NCBI GenBank assembly: GCA_946887075.1 | Contig: CAMPKA010000011.1 | Span: 29,726-93,725 of the forward strand | Direction of reading: 5' to 3' | Source of the DNA: an uncultured Salinimicrobium sp. | GTDB taxonomy: Bacteria; Bacteroidota; Bacteroidia; Flavobacteriales; Flavobacteriaceae | Length of the DNA: 64,000 nt | Part shown: one piece after another, positions 18,711 to 28,693 of the stretch | Layout of the letters: each line of letters starts with the position of its first letter | Numbering within the stretch: the first letter of the stretch is position 1 | Notes under the pieces: generated by a model | Told to the model about the DNA's origin: nothing | The model's database searches: none | Seen by the model: the letters and a program-made list of their open reading frames with translations, nothing else | Made by a program: the position numbers and the translations under genes

Positions 18711-19361
18711 ATGACCAGACGGATCAGCATTCGGAACAACTCTTTTATCTTACATGCTACGGGTGCCCTATACTGGAAAGAACACAGAAGGCTGCTCATC
18801 AGTGATGTGCATCTCGGGAAAATCAGTCATTTCCGCAAACACGGCAGTGCCGTGCCCCATGGTGTGATCGGGGAAAACTTCAGGAAACTCGATACGGTGA
18901 TGAGCCTTTTTCAGCCCAGGGAGCTGATTTTCCTGGGAGACCTTTTCCACAGCAGACTCAATCGGGAGTGGGCCTTGTTTGCGGGCTGGGTAGAGCAACA
19001 GAAGGCCAGGATCAGCCTCGTGGAAGGCAATCACGACATCCTCTCACCGGAGAAGTACGCTTCTCTGGGGATAAGTGTCCATGAGGAACTTCAAATGGAA
19101 GATTTCATCCTGACACATGAGCCTAGGAACAGGGAAGGACTTTTCAATTTCTCCGGCCATATTCATCCGGGAATAAAAGTTCAGGGAAAAGGCAGGCAAT
19201 CCCTGAGTCTTCCTTGTTTCTTTCGGACCAGGGACTGCCTGATCCTGCCTGCATTCGGGGCTTTTACAGGGAAATATCTCCTGAATCCCGGTCCGGGAGA
19301 CCGTGTTTTTATCATTACTCCCCAGGAGGTTATTCCATTTTCTCCAGGTAGGTCCAAATGA
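18711..19361 (+). CDS. pdeM: Ligase-associated DNA damage response endonuclease PdeM (MPE)
   Basis: A 216-residue calcineurin-like metallophosphoesterase. The metal-binding blocks SDVHLGK (31-37), LGDLFHSR (75-82), GNHD (106-109), THEP and SGHIHPG are in family order. The Pseudomonas putida counterpart MPE is a manganese-dependent single-strand DNA endonuclease from the same type of gene cluster. The frame is open to a TTG at 18681 inside the helicase gene, but the ATG at 18711 gives the usual short N-terminus without overlap. A hairpin followed by a T-run closes the operon. Confidence 0.92.
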   Translation: MTRRISIRNNSFILHATGALYWKEHRRLLISDVHLGKISHFRKHGSAVPHGVIGENFRKLDTVMSLFQPRELIFLGDLFHSRLNREWALFAGWVEQQKARISLVEGNHDILSPEKYASLGISVHEELQMEDFILTHEPRNREGLFNFSGHIHPGIKVQGKGRQSLSLPCFFRTRDCLILPAFGAFTGKYLLNPGPGDRVFIITPQEVIPFSPGRSK

Positions 19362-19372
19362 TAAAATTACGT

Positions 19373-19404
19373 GAAGAGCCCCGGCTCTTCCCTCTGGTTT
19401 TTTT
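19373..19404 (+). terminator. Probable terminator of the repair operon
   Basis: GAAGAGC and GCTCTTC arms (7 bp, 4-base loop, 19373-19390) are followed after 7 bases by seven T residues. The offset T-run makes it weaker than a canonical terminator, but its position directly after pdeM supports it. Confidence 0.55.
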
Positions 19405-19425
19405 AATTTAATAAAAACGCTTGTT

Positions 19426-21273
19426 TTGAACCATAAAAACATAGAAGAAAGCGAATATCAACCCATTGAGAACTACGGGATTATCGGAGACCTCAATACC
19501 ATCGCCCTGGTAGGTTTGAACGGGTCCATCGATTTCATGTGCTTCCCTAACTTCGATTCCCCCAGCATTTTTGCCTCTCTTCTCGATGCCGAAAAAGGAG
19601 GTTCGTTCCGAATCTCGCCCCAGTTTTCGCAAATGAAGACAAAGCAGCTCTACCTCCCCGATACCAATGTTCTGCTTACCCGTTTCCTTTCCGCAGAGGG
19701 GGTTGGAGAGATCACGGATTTTATGCCGGTCGAGGAACTTTATTCAGGGAAAGAACTTATTCGAAGGGTAACCAGTGTGCGGGGGCAGGTATGTTACCAT
19801 CTCTGTTTCGCACCGCGTTTCAACTACGGAAGAAGTGGTCATAGGATCCAGGTCGTTTCCGATTCGGAAGTGATCTTCACCAGCCTTGGGGATGACAAGA
19901 CAGTAGTGAGGTTTAAGGCTACCGTCCCTTTGACTGTAAAAGAGGACAAGGTGATAGCAGAATTTATCCTGGAGCCGACCGAAACTGCAGACTTCCTAAT
20001 GGAAAGTGTCGATGAAAATCCGTCCAAACAGGAAAACCTGCAGGATTTTGTGGAGAAAAGCCTGTTCGATACCGTAAATTACTGGAAGGAGTGGGTCGCG
20101 CGAACGCAGTATCGTGGCCGATGGAGCGAAACGGTAAACCGAAGTGCTCTGGTACTGAAGCTCCTGATCTCGGACAATTATGGATCCATAGTGGCTGCTC
20201 CTACCTTCAGCCTTCCCGAAAGCATAGGAGCAGGCAGAAACTTCGACTATCGCTATACCTGGATCAGGGATGCCTCATTCTCGATGTATGCCCTGGTCAG
20301 GCTCGGATATACCAAGGAAGCGGGAGCCTTTATGAACTGGGTCGAGAAACAGTGTCAGGATATCAAGGGGCAAAACAGGCTGGGGATCATGTATTCCATC
20401 AATGGGGAACGTCAGATGGTAGAGAAGGAACTGGATCATCTTGAGGGATACCGAAATTCCAAACCGGTTCGTATCGGGAACCATGCCTACGGACAATTAC
20501 AACTCGACATTTACGGGGAACTTCTCGACGCAGTATATCTTTATAACAAGTACGGCAATCCGGTATCATATGACTTCTGGAAGGATCTGGAGAAGCAGCT
20601 GGATTGGTTGACCGAGAACTGGAATCAGCCCGACGAGGGGATATGGGAGGTCCGGGGAGGCCGGAGGAATTTTCTCTACTCACGGCTTATGGTATGGGTG
20701 GCATTCGATCGGGCAATAAAAATCTGTGAATCCCGATCTTTCCCCTATAACCATAGGTGGCGGGAGGAACGCGATAAGATTTTCAACAGCATATTCGCAG
20801 AATTCTGGGATGAGGACAAAAAAGCCTTTATGCAATATCCAGGCTCTCAAACCGTGGATGCCTCTACGCTGCTGATGCCCCTGATCCGCTTTATCAGTCC
20901 TAAGGATCCGAGGTGGCTGTCCACACTGGAACGTATCGAAAAGGAACTGGTTTCTGACTCTCTGGTCTACCGGTATCGCCCGGATCTTGCCGCTCCGGAT
21001 GGTTTTGTCAGCCACGAAGGGACCTTCTCCATGTGTTCTTTTTGGTATGTCGAATGCTTGTCCCGGGCCGGTCAACTCGAAAAGGCAAGATTTTACTTTG
21101 AGAAGATGCTTGGTTATTCCAACCATCTGGGTCTTTACGCGGAACAACTTGGGTTTCAGGGGGAACATCTCGGGAATTTTCCACAGGCGTTCACCCATCT
21201 CGGCCTGATCAGCGCAGCCTATAACCTGGATCAGCAACTTAATGACAGCAGAAATAAGAACGTAAATTATTGA
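19426..21273 (+). CDS. GH15 family glycosidase (glucoamylase/trehalase-like)
   Basis: A 615-residue protein. The N-terminal beta-sandwich has the GH15 start pattern IENYGIIGDLNTIALVGLNG followed by FDSPSIFASLLD. The (alpha/alpha)6 barrel carries DYRYTWIRDA (274-283), a segment diagnostic for bacterial GH15. GH15 enzymes release glucose from the ends of alpha-glucans or, in some bacterial members, from trehalose. No signal peptide is visible, so the substrate should be intracellular. The start is a TTG; no ATG precedes the conserved N-terminus, so the assignment of TTG is reasonable. The glucose dehydrogenase gene follows after 3 bases. Confidence 0.88.
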   Translation: MNHKNIEESEYQPIENYGIIGDLNTIALVGLNGSIDFMCFPNFDSPSIFASLLDAEKGGSFRISPQFSQMKTKQLYLPDTNVLLTRFLSAEGVGEITDFMPVEELYSGKELIRRVTSVRGQVCYHLCFAPRFNYGRSGHRIQVVSDSEVIFTSLGDDKTVVRFKATVPLTVKEDKVIAEFILEPTETADFLMESVDENPSKQENLQDFVEKSLFDTVNYWKEWVARTQYRGRWSETVNRSALVLKLLISDNYGSIVAAPTFSLPESIGAGRNFDYRYTWIRDASFSMYALVRLGYTKEAGAFMNWVEKQCQDIKGQNRLGIMYSINGERQMVEKELDHLEGYRNSKPVRIGNHAYGQLQLDIYGELLDAVYLYNKYGNPVSYDFWKDLEKQLDWLTENWNQPDEGIWEVRGGRRNFLYSRLMVWVAFDRAIKICESRSFPYNHRWREERDKIFNSIFAEFWDEDKKAFMQYPGSQTVDASTLLMPLIRFISPKDPRWLSTLERIEKELVSDSLVYRYRPDLAAPDGFVSHEGTFSMCSFWYVECLSRAGQLEKARFYFEKMLGYSNHLGLYAEQLGFQGEHLGNFPQAFTHLGLISAAYNLDQQLNDSRNKNVNY

Positions 21274-21276
21274 TCG

Positions 21277-22386
21277 ATGAAAGCAATATCTCTAAAGCCC
21301 GGAACAACCGATCTCGCCCTGGTCGAGAAGGAAGAGCCTATTGTTAAAGAGCCCACTCAGGTAAAGGTTAAGGTCCTCCAGGTTGGGATCTGTGGAACTG
21401 ACCGGGAGGAAGCCAGCGGAGGTAGGGCCGATGCTCCTCCAGGAGAATCCAGGCTCACCTTGGGACATGAAATGCTGGGGGTTGTTACGGAAATCGGAAA
21501 GGACGTGGGGGATATAAAGGTTGGGGATTACGGTCTCTTTACGGTAAGGCGGGGATGTGGGAAATGTCCGGCCTGTCTCAATGACCGTAGTGACATGTGT
21601 CTGACGGGCGACTACACGGAAAGAGGCATTAAGGCCCTGGACGGGTTTCAGTCCCATTATGTGGTGGACGAGGAAAGATATTTTGTTAAGGTTCCAGAGT
21701 CCATAAAAGACATCGGAGTTCTCACTGAACCTATGTCTGTGGCTGCCAAAGCTATCGATGAAGCCTTGATTGTTCAAAAGGCGAGGTTCTCCGGTTTCGA
21801 GGACACTTCCCTTTGGATGAAAGGAAAGAAAGCTCTGATTGGAGGGGTTGGGGCAGTAGGCCTGCTTGCCGCTTTTGCCCTTCGGCTGCGGGGTGCTGAA
21901 GTGTATGGTCTTGATATAGTGGATGAAAACAACCTGCGTCCCCAGATCCTTAAGGAGATCGGAGGAATGTATATCGACGGGAGAAACACCCAGACCACGG
22001 ATCTGGATGAGAAATTCGGGGAAGTGGACTTTATTTTCGAAGCCGCGGGATTTGCCCCACTGCAAATCGAACTCATCGACGCCCTGGGAACCAATGGCAT
22101 CTATGTCTCCACAGGGATACCGGGGGGAAACAGGCCCATAGAACTAAATGGTGCGGAGCTCATGCGGCAACTTGTGCTTAAGAACCAGGTCGTGCTGGGA
22201 AGCGTAAATGCAAGTCCTGAACATTTCAAGATAGCAGTGTCAGATCTGGAGGCAGCGAGCCGGAAATGGCCGCAGGCAATCAGAAAGATGATCACGGAAA
22301 AGATCCCTTACTCCGAATTCAAGACGGCCCTCAAGGCTTCCACAGATGAGATCAAGGTTGTGGTAGAATGGGACGTAACGGCATGA
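21277..22386 (+). CDS. Glucose 1-dehydrogenase-like zinc alcohol dehydrogenase
   Basis: A 369-residue medium-chain dehydrogenase. Catalytic-zinc residues are Cys39 (ICGTD) and His64-Glu65 (GHEMLG). The structural-zinc cysteines are Cys94, 97, 100 and 108. The NAD(P) loop is GGVGAVGLLA. The C-terminal region fits the glucose dehydrogenase C-domain of the archaeal/bacterial glucose dehydrogenase family, which oxidises glucose (or a related aldose) to the lactone. Placement 3 bases after the GH15 gene makes glucose released by that enzyme a plausible substrate; other sugars remain possible. Confidence 0.85.
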   Translation: MKAISLKPGTTDLALVEKEEPIVKEPTQVKVKVLQVGICGTDREEASGGRADAPPGESRLTLGHEMLGVVTEIGKDVGDIKVGDYGLFTVRRGCGKCPACLNDRSDMCLTGDYTERGIKALDGFQSHYVVDEERYFVKVPESIKDIGVLTEPMSVAAKAIDEALIVQKARFSGFEDTSLWMKGKKALIGGVGAVGLLAAFALRLRGAEVYGLDIVDENNLRPQILKEIGGMYIDGRNTQTTDLDEKFGEVDFIFEAAGFAPLQIELIDALGTNGIYVSTGIPGGNRPIELNGAELMRQLVLKNQVVLGSVNASPEHFKIAVSDLEAASRKWPQAIRKMITEKIPYSEFKTALKASTDEIKVVVEWDVTA

Positions 22387-22442
22387 ATGCGCCTGTGGGC
22401 GAGGCTCCTTGGTTTTAACACTGGCCAGATCTATTCAGGCCA

Positions 22443-22470
22443 TTGGTAAGGCAACAATCTACTATCTTTG
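22443..22470 (+). promoter_or_regulatory. Promoter of mfd
   Basis: TTG at 22443-22445 and TATCTTTG at 22463-22470, 17 bases apart, form a good Bacteroidota promoter. Transcription should start near 22476, downstream of the earliest in-frame start at 22409 and upstream of the ATG at 22514, which decides the mfd start. Confidence 0.65.
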
Positions 22471-22513
22471 CACAAAATTTCGATTTTTGAGCCTAAATTC
22501 CATCAGCAAGGTC

Positions 22514-25500
22514 ATGCAGCAGTCTTCGCAGCAGCGGGAGCTGAATACCGCTGTACAACAAAGTCGCGGCAAAAAGAAGGTGAATGGTCTTGTCGGATCA
22601 GCGGTTTCATTTGTGATTGCTAATGCCTTTGAAGAGGTTGAAAAACCCTTCCTGTTGATCTTCGGGGATAAGGAAGAGGCCGCATACCATCTAAATGATC
22701 TTGAGCAGCTCCTCGGGGATCAGCGGGTGTTGTTTTATCCTGGAAGTTACAGGCGTCCCTATCAACTTGAGGAGACAGACAACGCCAACGTGTTGCTTCG
22801 TGCAGAGGTCCTCAACAGGATCAATTCCAGGCGCAAACCGGTAGTAATCGTCACCTATCCTGATGCCTTATTCGAAAAGGTAGTGACCAGGAAGGAACTA
22901 GAGAAAAACACGCTTAAAATAAAGACGGGTGACGAGCTTTCTATAGATTTCGTCAATGAGGTGATGTTTGAATATAAGTTCAAACGGGTGGATTTTGTGG
23001 CAGAACCCGGGGAATTTTCCGTGCGGGGTGGAATTCTGGACGTATTCTCCTTCAGCCATGATGAGCCCTACAGAATAGAATTTTTCGGCAACGAAGTCGA
23101 AAGTATCAGGACCTTTGACGTGGAGACCCAGCTTTCAACTGCAACGGTAAAGAAGATTAGCATAATTCCGAATGTTGAGCACAAAGGAACGCAGGAAATT
23201 CGGGAAAGTTTCCTGAAGTATATTTCCAAAGAGACCGTTGTTTTCACCATGGACACGGAACCTTTGCTTTCCAGAATGGACAGGTTGTTCGAAAAATCGG
23301 AAGAGGTTTTCGCTGATTTATCCCAGGAGATAAGGCGCAGTTCTCCGGAGGAGATCTTCTGCAATGGTTCCCTTTTGGAGCAGCAGCTGGAGGAATTTTT
23401 CGTGGTGGAATTCACCGGAAGCGGTTCTCAACAGGACCAGATTGTTTTTAATACCAGGCCTCAACCTTCCTTTAATAAAAATTTTGATCTTCTGATCGAG
23501 GACCTTAAGGAGAATACCCGGAATGGGTATGTCAATCACCTCTTTTGTGTCAGTGAACAACAGGCCAGACGCTTCCACGATATTTTCCAAGATCTGGAGG
23601 AGCAGGTCCAGTATAACACAGAAGTATTCTCCCTGTACCGGGGTTTCATAGATGACGGAACAAAAAGAGCCTGCTATACCGATCATCAGATATTTGAGCG
23701 ATATCATAAGTTCCACCTGAAAAACGGCTATGCCAAAAAACAGGCAATCACACTGAAGGAACTGACCAATCTGGAGATAGGAGATTATGTCACCCATATC
23801 GACCATGGAATCGGGAAATTCGGAGGTCTCCAGAAGATTGATGTTGAAGGGAAACAACAGGAGGCCATCAAGCTCATATATGGGGAACGGGACATTCTTT
23901 ATCTCAGCATCCACTCCCTGCACAAAATTTCCAAGTACAACGGAAAGGACGGAAAACCTCCCAAGATATATAAGCTCGGCAGTAGCGCATGGAAAACGCT
24001 GAAGCAGAAGACCAAGGCGAGAGTAAAACAGGTAGCTTTCAACCTGATTGAACTTTACGCAAAACGGCGGCTCCAGAAGGGATATGCTTTTGGGCCGGAC
24101 ACCTACCTCCAGCACGAACTTGAGGCCAGCTTCCTTTACGAGGACACTCCTGATCAGAGTACTGCAACAGCCGATGTGAAGACCGACATGGAAAACGAAA
24201 GGCCTATGGACCGGCTGGTTTGCGGGGATGTGGGATTTGGCAAAACAGAGGTGGCTATCCGGGCTGCCTTCAAAGCTGTGGATAACGGAAAACAGGTAGC
24301 GGTGCTGGTGCCCACTACCATTCTGGCCTTTCAGCATTACCAGACTTTTACAGAACGACTTAAAGATTTTCCCGTTAGTGTGGAATATCTCAACCGCTTC
24401 CGGACTGCAAAGGAGCGAAAGGAAACCCTGGAAGGATTGGCGGCGGGAACGGTCGATATCGTCATCGGCACACACCAGCTTGTCAACAAGAACGTCATTT
24501 TCAAGGACCTTGGTTTGCTGATCGTGGACGAAGAGCAGAAATTCGGGGTTGCGGTCAAGGACAAACTTAAAACGATCAAGGAAAATGTAGATACGCTGAC
24601 CCTGACAGCAACCCCCATTCCCAGGACCCTTCAGTTCAGCCTTATGGCAGCACGGGATCTCTCCACCATCACCACGCCACCCCCCAATCGCTATCCCATT
24701 GAGTCCCATGTGATTCGTTTCTCTGAAGAGGCTATTCGGGATGCCATAACCTATGAAATCCAGAGGGGGGGACAGATATTCTTCATCCATAACCGGGTGG
24801 AGAACATCAAGGAAGTAGCAGGGATGATTCAACGCCTGGTACCAGAAGCCAAAATCGGAATCGGACATGGCAAAATGGAAGGTAAAAAACTGGAACAACT
24901 GATGCTGAGGTTTATCAATGGAGAGTTCGATGTTCTGGTATCCACAACCATAGTGGAGAGCGGACTGGATGTCCCTAATGCCAACACCATATTCATCAAT
25001 AACGCCAACAACTTCGGGTTGTCTGATCTGCACCAGATGAGAGGCCGGGTAGGAAGAAGCAATAAAAAAGCCTTCTGCTATTTTATCACCCCTCCTTATT
25101 CTGCCATGACCGAAGATGCCAGGAAAAGAATCACAGCCCTGGAGCAGTTTAGCGAACTGGGGAGTGGCTTTAATATTGCGATGAAGGATCTTGAGATCCG
25201 AGGGGCAGGTGACCTGCTTGGTGGGGAACAAAGCGGCTTCATCAATGAGATCGGTTTCGATACTTATCAAAAGATTCTGGGAGAAGCGATCGAAGAATTG
25301 AAGGAAAACGAGTTTCGGGACCTGTACGCGGATCAGTCGAAGGACGACAGGGAGTATGTGAAGGATACCCAGATCGATACGGATTTTGAGCTCCTATTCC
25401 CGGATGACTACATCAACAATATTCCTGAAAGGCTAAACCTGTATACAGAGTTGAACAACCTGAGAACTGAAGAAGAACTGGAAGGTTTCGAGAGAGAATT

Positions 25501-25846
25501 AAAGGATCGGTTCGGCGAACTTCCCGACCCTGCCCAGGACCTGTTGAACAGTGTGCGGATCAAATGGATCGCCGGGAAAATCGGACTGGAGAAGATCGTA
25601 ATGAAAAAAGGCAAACTGATCGGCTATTTCGTCGCAAATCAGCAATCCAGTTTCTACCAGAGTAATGCCTTTTCCAGGGTGCTGCAGTATGTCCAGACGC
25701 ATCCCTCCTCTTGCACGCTTAAGGAGAAAAAGACGCGAACCGGACTGCGGCTTCTGTTAAGTTTTGATCATGTAAAGTCCATAGACAAGGCACTGGAAGT
25801 ACTCCATCCTCTCGATATCAGCACGAAGGCGGAAGTCGACAGCTAG
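22514..25846 (+). CDS. mfd: Transcription-repair coupling factor
   Basis: A 1110-residue ATPase that removes stalled RNA polymerase from DNA lesions and recruits UvrA. The N-terminal UvrB-like part has FSVRGGILDVFSF. The RNA-polymerase-interacting domain follows (IGDYVTHIDHGIGKF). The RecG-like translocase has Walker A GDVGFGKTEVA, the DEEQ box IVDEEQKFG, TATPIPRT, and the motif VI region QMRGRVGRSNKKAFCY. A C-terminal TRCF domain ends the protein. The frame is open back to 22409, but the promoter at 22443-22470 excludes that start. Mfd and the upstream repair cluster are near each other but separately promoted. Confidence 0.96.
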   Translation: MQQSSQQRELNTAVQQSRGKKKVNGLVGSAVSFVIANAFEEVEKPFLLIFGDKEEAAYHLNDLEQLLGDQRVLFYPGSYRRPYQLEETDNANVLLRAEVLNRINSRRKPVVIVTYPDALFEKVVTRKELEKNTLKIKTGDELSIDFVNEVMFEYKFKRVDFVAEPGEFSVRGGILDVFSFSHDEPYRIEFFGNEVESIRTFDVETQLSTATVKKISIIPNVEHKGTQEIRESFLKYISKETVVFTMDTEPLLSRMDRLFEKSEEVFADLSQEIRRSSPEEIFCNGSLLEQQLEEFFVVEFTGSGSQQDQIVFNTRPQPSFNKNFDLLIEDLKENTRNGYVNHLFCVSEQQARRFHDIFQDLEEQVQYNTEVFSLYRGFIDDGTKRACYTDHQIFERYHKFHLKNGYAKKQAITLKELTNLEIGDYVTHIDHGIGKFGGLQKIDVEGKQQEAIKLIYGERDILYLSIHSLHKISKYNGKDGKPPKIYKLGSSAWKTLKQKTKARVKQVAFNLIELYAKRRLQKGYAFGPDTYLQHELEASFLYEDTPDQSTATADVKTDMENERPMDRLVCGDVGFGKTEVAIRAAFKAVDNGKQVAVLVPTTILAFQHYQTFTERLKDFPVSVEYLNRFRTAKERKETLEGLAAGTVDIVIGTHQLVNKNVIFKDLGLLIVDEEQKFGVAVKDKLKTIKENVDTLTLTATPIPRTLQFSLMAARDLSTITTPPPNRYPIESHVIRFSEEAIRDAITYEIQRGGQIFFIHNRVENIKEVAGMIQRLVPEAKIGIGHGKMEGKKLEQLMLRFINGEFDVLVSTTIVESGLDVPNANTIFINNANNFGLSDLHQMRGRVGRSNKKAFCYFITPPYSAMTEDARKRITALEQFSELGSGFNIAMKDLEIRGAGDLLGGEQSGFINEIGFDTYQKILGEAIEELKENEFRDLYADQSKDDREYVKDTQIDTDFELLFPDDYINNIPERLNLYTELNNLRTEEELEGFERELKDRFGELPDPAQDLLNSVRIKWIAGKIGLEKIVMKKGKLIGYFVANQQSSFYQSNAFSRVLQYVQTHPSSCTLKEKKTRTGLRLLLSFDHVKSIDKALEVLHPLDISTKAEVDS

Positions 25847-25869
25847 CCGGAAGCGGCAGGACTATTCCC

Positions 25870-26448
25870 CTATTCATTTTGCAGGACTACGGCACCCACT
25901 TTAAGATCCAGGGAATTGAGCTCTTCCGCAGTGGGATTTATGGGGCTGTCTCCGATAAATTTGGCAGGGGGGTCTCCGGCCGGAGACAGGAAAACCCTGA
26001 TATCTGTGTCAGACATCTTCCCCTCATTCCAGTTGACAGCTCCGCTGTAGTCCCAGCCAAACCCGTAGACTGTGACCGGACTACCATTGAGTTTCAGCAA
26101 TTCTTCGTATGGGGTTCCAATACGAATCCCTTCCTTGGTTTTCCACCTGCCGTCTTTCTCGAATCGAATCTGGTGGACCTCTTTTTTGTTATGATTTTTC
26201 CAGGTAACCCACAGTTCGTCAGGGGTACCTGGATAGAGAATCGTAAAAGGGCGCTCTGCTGTTCCTTCGTCGAACAGATCTTTGCCTTCTTTGATCTGAG
26301 CATCGGGAAACCTATTCCTCAGTTCCCCCGATTCCAGGATTTGGACCAGATTTTCCACCTGAAATTTCTCAACCGATTCAGCGCCGGTCTTCCGGCTTTT
26401 ACAGCTGACCATGGAGGCCAAAACAAACAGAATAAAAAATCTTTTCAT
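25870..26448 (-). CDS. Hypothetical lipoprotein
   Basis: A 192-residue protein. A basic, hydrophobic N-terminus ends in a lipobox (ASMVSC, Cys16), so it is exported and lipidated. The mature part has a W-rich central region (DELWVTWKNHNKK, RWKTKEGIRIGTPYEELLKLNG) and a C-terminal LDLKVGAVVLQ. IRIGTPYEELLKLNG resembles the helix seen in many small periplasmic sensor-like or SmpA/OmlA-like folds, but I do not recognise the family. It converges on mfd and diverges from metG. Confidence 0.75.
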   Translation of the reverse strand: MKRFFILFVLASMVSCKSRKTGAESVEKFQVENLVQILESGELRNRFPDAQIKEGKDLFDEGTAERPFTILYPGTPDELWVTWKNHNKKEVHQIRFEKDGRWKTKEGIRIGTPYEELLKLNGSPVTVYGFGWDYSGAVNWNEGKMSDTDIRVFLSPAGDPPAKFIGDSPINPTAEELNSLDLKVGAVVLQNE

Positions 26449-26560
26449 CTCCGCTTTTTTACTAAAGTCCGGAAGATTTGAAGGACCTCAATGCCCTTTT
26501 ACAAGAATTTAACGGCCATTCCACTGCACTTGCTTAACTTTACGGCCTTTAGTTTTTAAG

Positions 26561-28642
26561 ATGATTTCACCAGAAAGATATACGATTACAGCCGCCTTAC
26601 CCTATACCAACGGACCTATCCATATCGGCCATTTAGCCGGGGTGTATGTTCCGGCGGACATCTATGCCCGGTTCCAGCGATTACAGGGACGGGATGTGCT
26701 TTTCGTCTGTGGGAGCGATGAGCATGGGGTTCCGATTACCATCAAAGCCAAAAAGGAAGGCGTGACACCTCAGGATGTGGTAGACAAGTACCACAAGATG
26801 ATCAAGGAGAGCTTTGAGGCCTTTGGGCTTTCCTTTGATAATTACAGCCGAACAACTGCTGAAATTCATCATGAAACCGCCTCCGAGTTTTTCAGGAGCC
26901 TATATGAGAACGGTAAATTCATTGAGGAAAGAACCCTGCAGCTTTATGATCAGGAGGCAGGACAGTTTCTTGCCGACCGGTTTGTCATCGGAACCTGTCC
27001 CAAGTGTGGTTATGACGAGAGTTATGGAGACCAGTGCGAAATGTGCGGAACCAGTCACAACGCCACGGACCTGATCAACCCGAAATCTGTGATCTCCGGC
27101 TCAAAGCCGGTCCTGAAAGAGACCAATCATTGGTTTTTGCCCCTGGATCAGTATGAGCAATGGCTCCGGGAGTGGATACTCGACGGTCATAAGAATGACT
27201 GGAAACAGAATGTTTATGGCCAGGTGAAATCCTGGATAGATGATGGTCTGCGTCCCAGAGCTGTGACAAGGGATCTCGACTGGGGAATTCCGGTTCCCGT
27301 AGAGGGCGCTGAAGGAAAGGTGTTGTACGTCTGGTTTGATGCCCCTATCGGGTATATTTCCTCGACAAAGGAATGGGCTCGAAACAATGGCAGGGACTGG
27401 GAACCCTACTGGAAGTCCGAACGGACAAAACTGGTCCATTTCATCGGAAAGGACAATATTGTTTTCCATTGTATTATTTTTCCCACAATGCTGAAAGCCG
27501 AAGGCAGCTTTATCCTTCCTGATAATGTGCCGGCGAACGAGTTTCTGAACCTGGAGGGCAACAAGCTATCCACATCAAAGAATTGGGCGGTATGGCTTCA
27601 CGAATATCTCGAGGATTTTCCCGGACAGCAGGATGTTCTCCGTTATGTACTAACGGCCAATGCTCCAGAAACCAAGGACAATGATTTCACATGGAAGGAC
27701 CTCCAGGCCAGGAACAACAATGAATTGGTTGCGATTTTCGGAAATTTCATCAATCGCGTGGTAGTGCTCACTCAAAAATATTTTGACGGGGAGGTGCCTT
27801 CTTGCGAAGACCTGCTGGAAATCGATGAGAAAACGCTCGCAGAAGTCCGGGCCTATCCTGCTGTTATTTCAAGCTCGATCGAACGCTATAGGTTCAGGGA
27901 AGCTCAGTCCGAGCTGATGAACCTGGCCAGGCTCGGGAACAAATATCTTGCTGATGAAGAACCCTGGAAGGTAATAAAATCGGATCCCCAGCGTGTCAAA
28001 ACCATCCTGTTCGTTTCGCTTCAGATTGCCTCCGCTCTGACCATTCTCAGTGAACCTTTTCTTCCGATGACCTCCGCAAAGCTCAGGAAAATGCTGAATT
28101 TAAAACAAGCACCGGAGAAAGATGGTCAGGCTGCAGGAGACTGGGCATTGGTGGAAACCGAATCGGAGCTCCTGCCTGCCGGGCACCACATACAAAAACC
28201 AGAACTGTTGTTTACAAAGATCGAGGACGAACAAATAGCCCATCAACTGGAAAAGCTAAAAAAGACCAAAGCTGCAAATCTGGCCGGAGACAGGGAGGTG
28301 GATCCCCAAAAAGAAACCACCTCTTTTGAAACCTTTTCAAAGATGGATCTCAGGACAGGGACCATACTGGAAGCCGTCAAAATGCCAAAGGCCAAAAAAC
28401 TGCTTGTTCTTAAGGTAGATACCGGCCTTGATGTAAGGACCATTGTTTCCGGAATAGCGGAAAGTTTTGATCCCGAGGAGGTTGTAGGTAAGAAAGTTAC
28501 CGTGCTGGCCAATTTGGCGACCAGGAAAATCCGAGGTGTGGAAAGTCAGGGAATGATCCTGATGACTGAGGACGCTTCGGGGAAGCTCGTTTTTGTCAAT
28601 GCCGAGGGGAACGGGGTCGACAATGGTTCCGTGGTTTCTTAA
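26561..28642 (+). CDS. metG: Methionyl-tRNA synthetase with C-terminal tRNA-binding domain
   Basis: Charges tRNA-Met and initiator tRNA. The 693-residue class I enzyme has HIGH (21-24), a zinc knuckle with cysteines in [18 protein letters not shown], and the KMSKS-equivalent KLSTSK at 335-340. The last 110 residues form an appended Trbp111/EMAP-like OB-fold ([20 protein letters not shown]), which promotes dimerisation and tRNA binding. Upstream, TTG and TAGTTTTT are 17 bases apart and end 3 bases before the ATG; the last base deviates from the consensus, so I do not list them as a promoter. Confidence 0.97.
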   Translation: MISPERYTITAALPYTNGPIHIGHLAGVYVPADIYARFQRLQGRDVLFVCGSDEHGVPITIKAKKEGVTPQDVVDKYHKMIKESFEAFGLSFDNYSRTTAEIHHETASEFFRSLYENGKFIEERTLQLYDQEAGQFLADRFVIGTCPKCGYDESYGDQCEMCGTSHNATDLINPKSVISGSKPVLKETNHWFLPLDQYEQWLREWILDGHKNDWKQNVYGQVKSWIDDGLRPRAVTRDLDWGIPVPVEGAEGKVLYVWFDAPIGYISSTKEWARNNGRDWEPYWKSERTKLVHFIGKDNIVFHCIIFPTMLKAEGSFILPDNVPANEFLNLEGNKLSTSKNWAVWLHEYLEDFPGQQDVLRYVLTANAPETKDNDFTWKDLQARNNNELVAIFGNFINRVVVLTQKYFDGEVPSCEDLLEIDEKTLAEVRAYPAVISSSIERYRFREAQSELMNLARLGNKYLADEEPWKVIKSDPQRVKTILFVSLQIASALTILSEPFLPMTSAKLRKMLNLKQAPEKDGQAAGDWALVETESELLPAGHHIQKPELLFTKIEDEQIAHQLEKLKKTKAANLAGDREVDPQKETTSFETFSKMDLRTGTILEAVKMPKAKKLLVLKVDTGLDVRTIVSGIAESFDPEEVVGKKVTVLANLATRKIRGVESQGMILMTEDASGKLVFVNAEGNGVDNGSVVS

Positions 28643-28693
28643 GAGGGAAAAACGGGACCTGGAAGGGGGAGGATATTAGCACATGGAGGACCG

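Noticed and set aside
23318..25270. 650-residue open frame on the minus strand inside mfd
   Set aside because: It is fully antisense to intact mfd, has no recognisable motif or hydrophobic pattern, and its composition mirrors the coding strand. Long antisense frames are common at this base composition.
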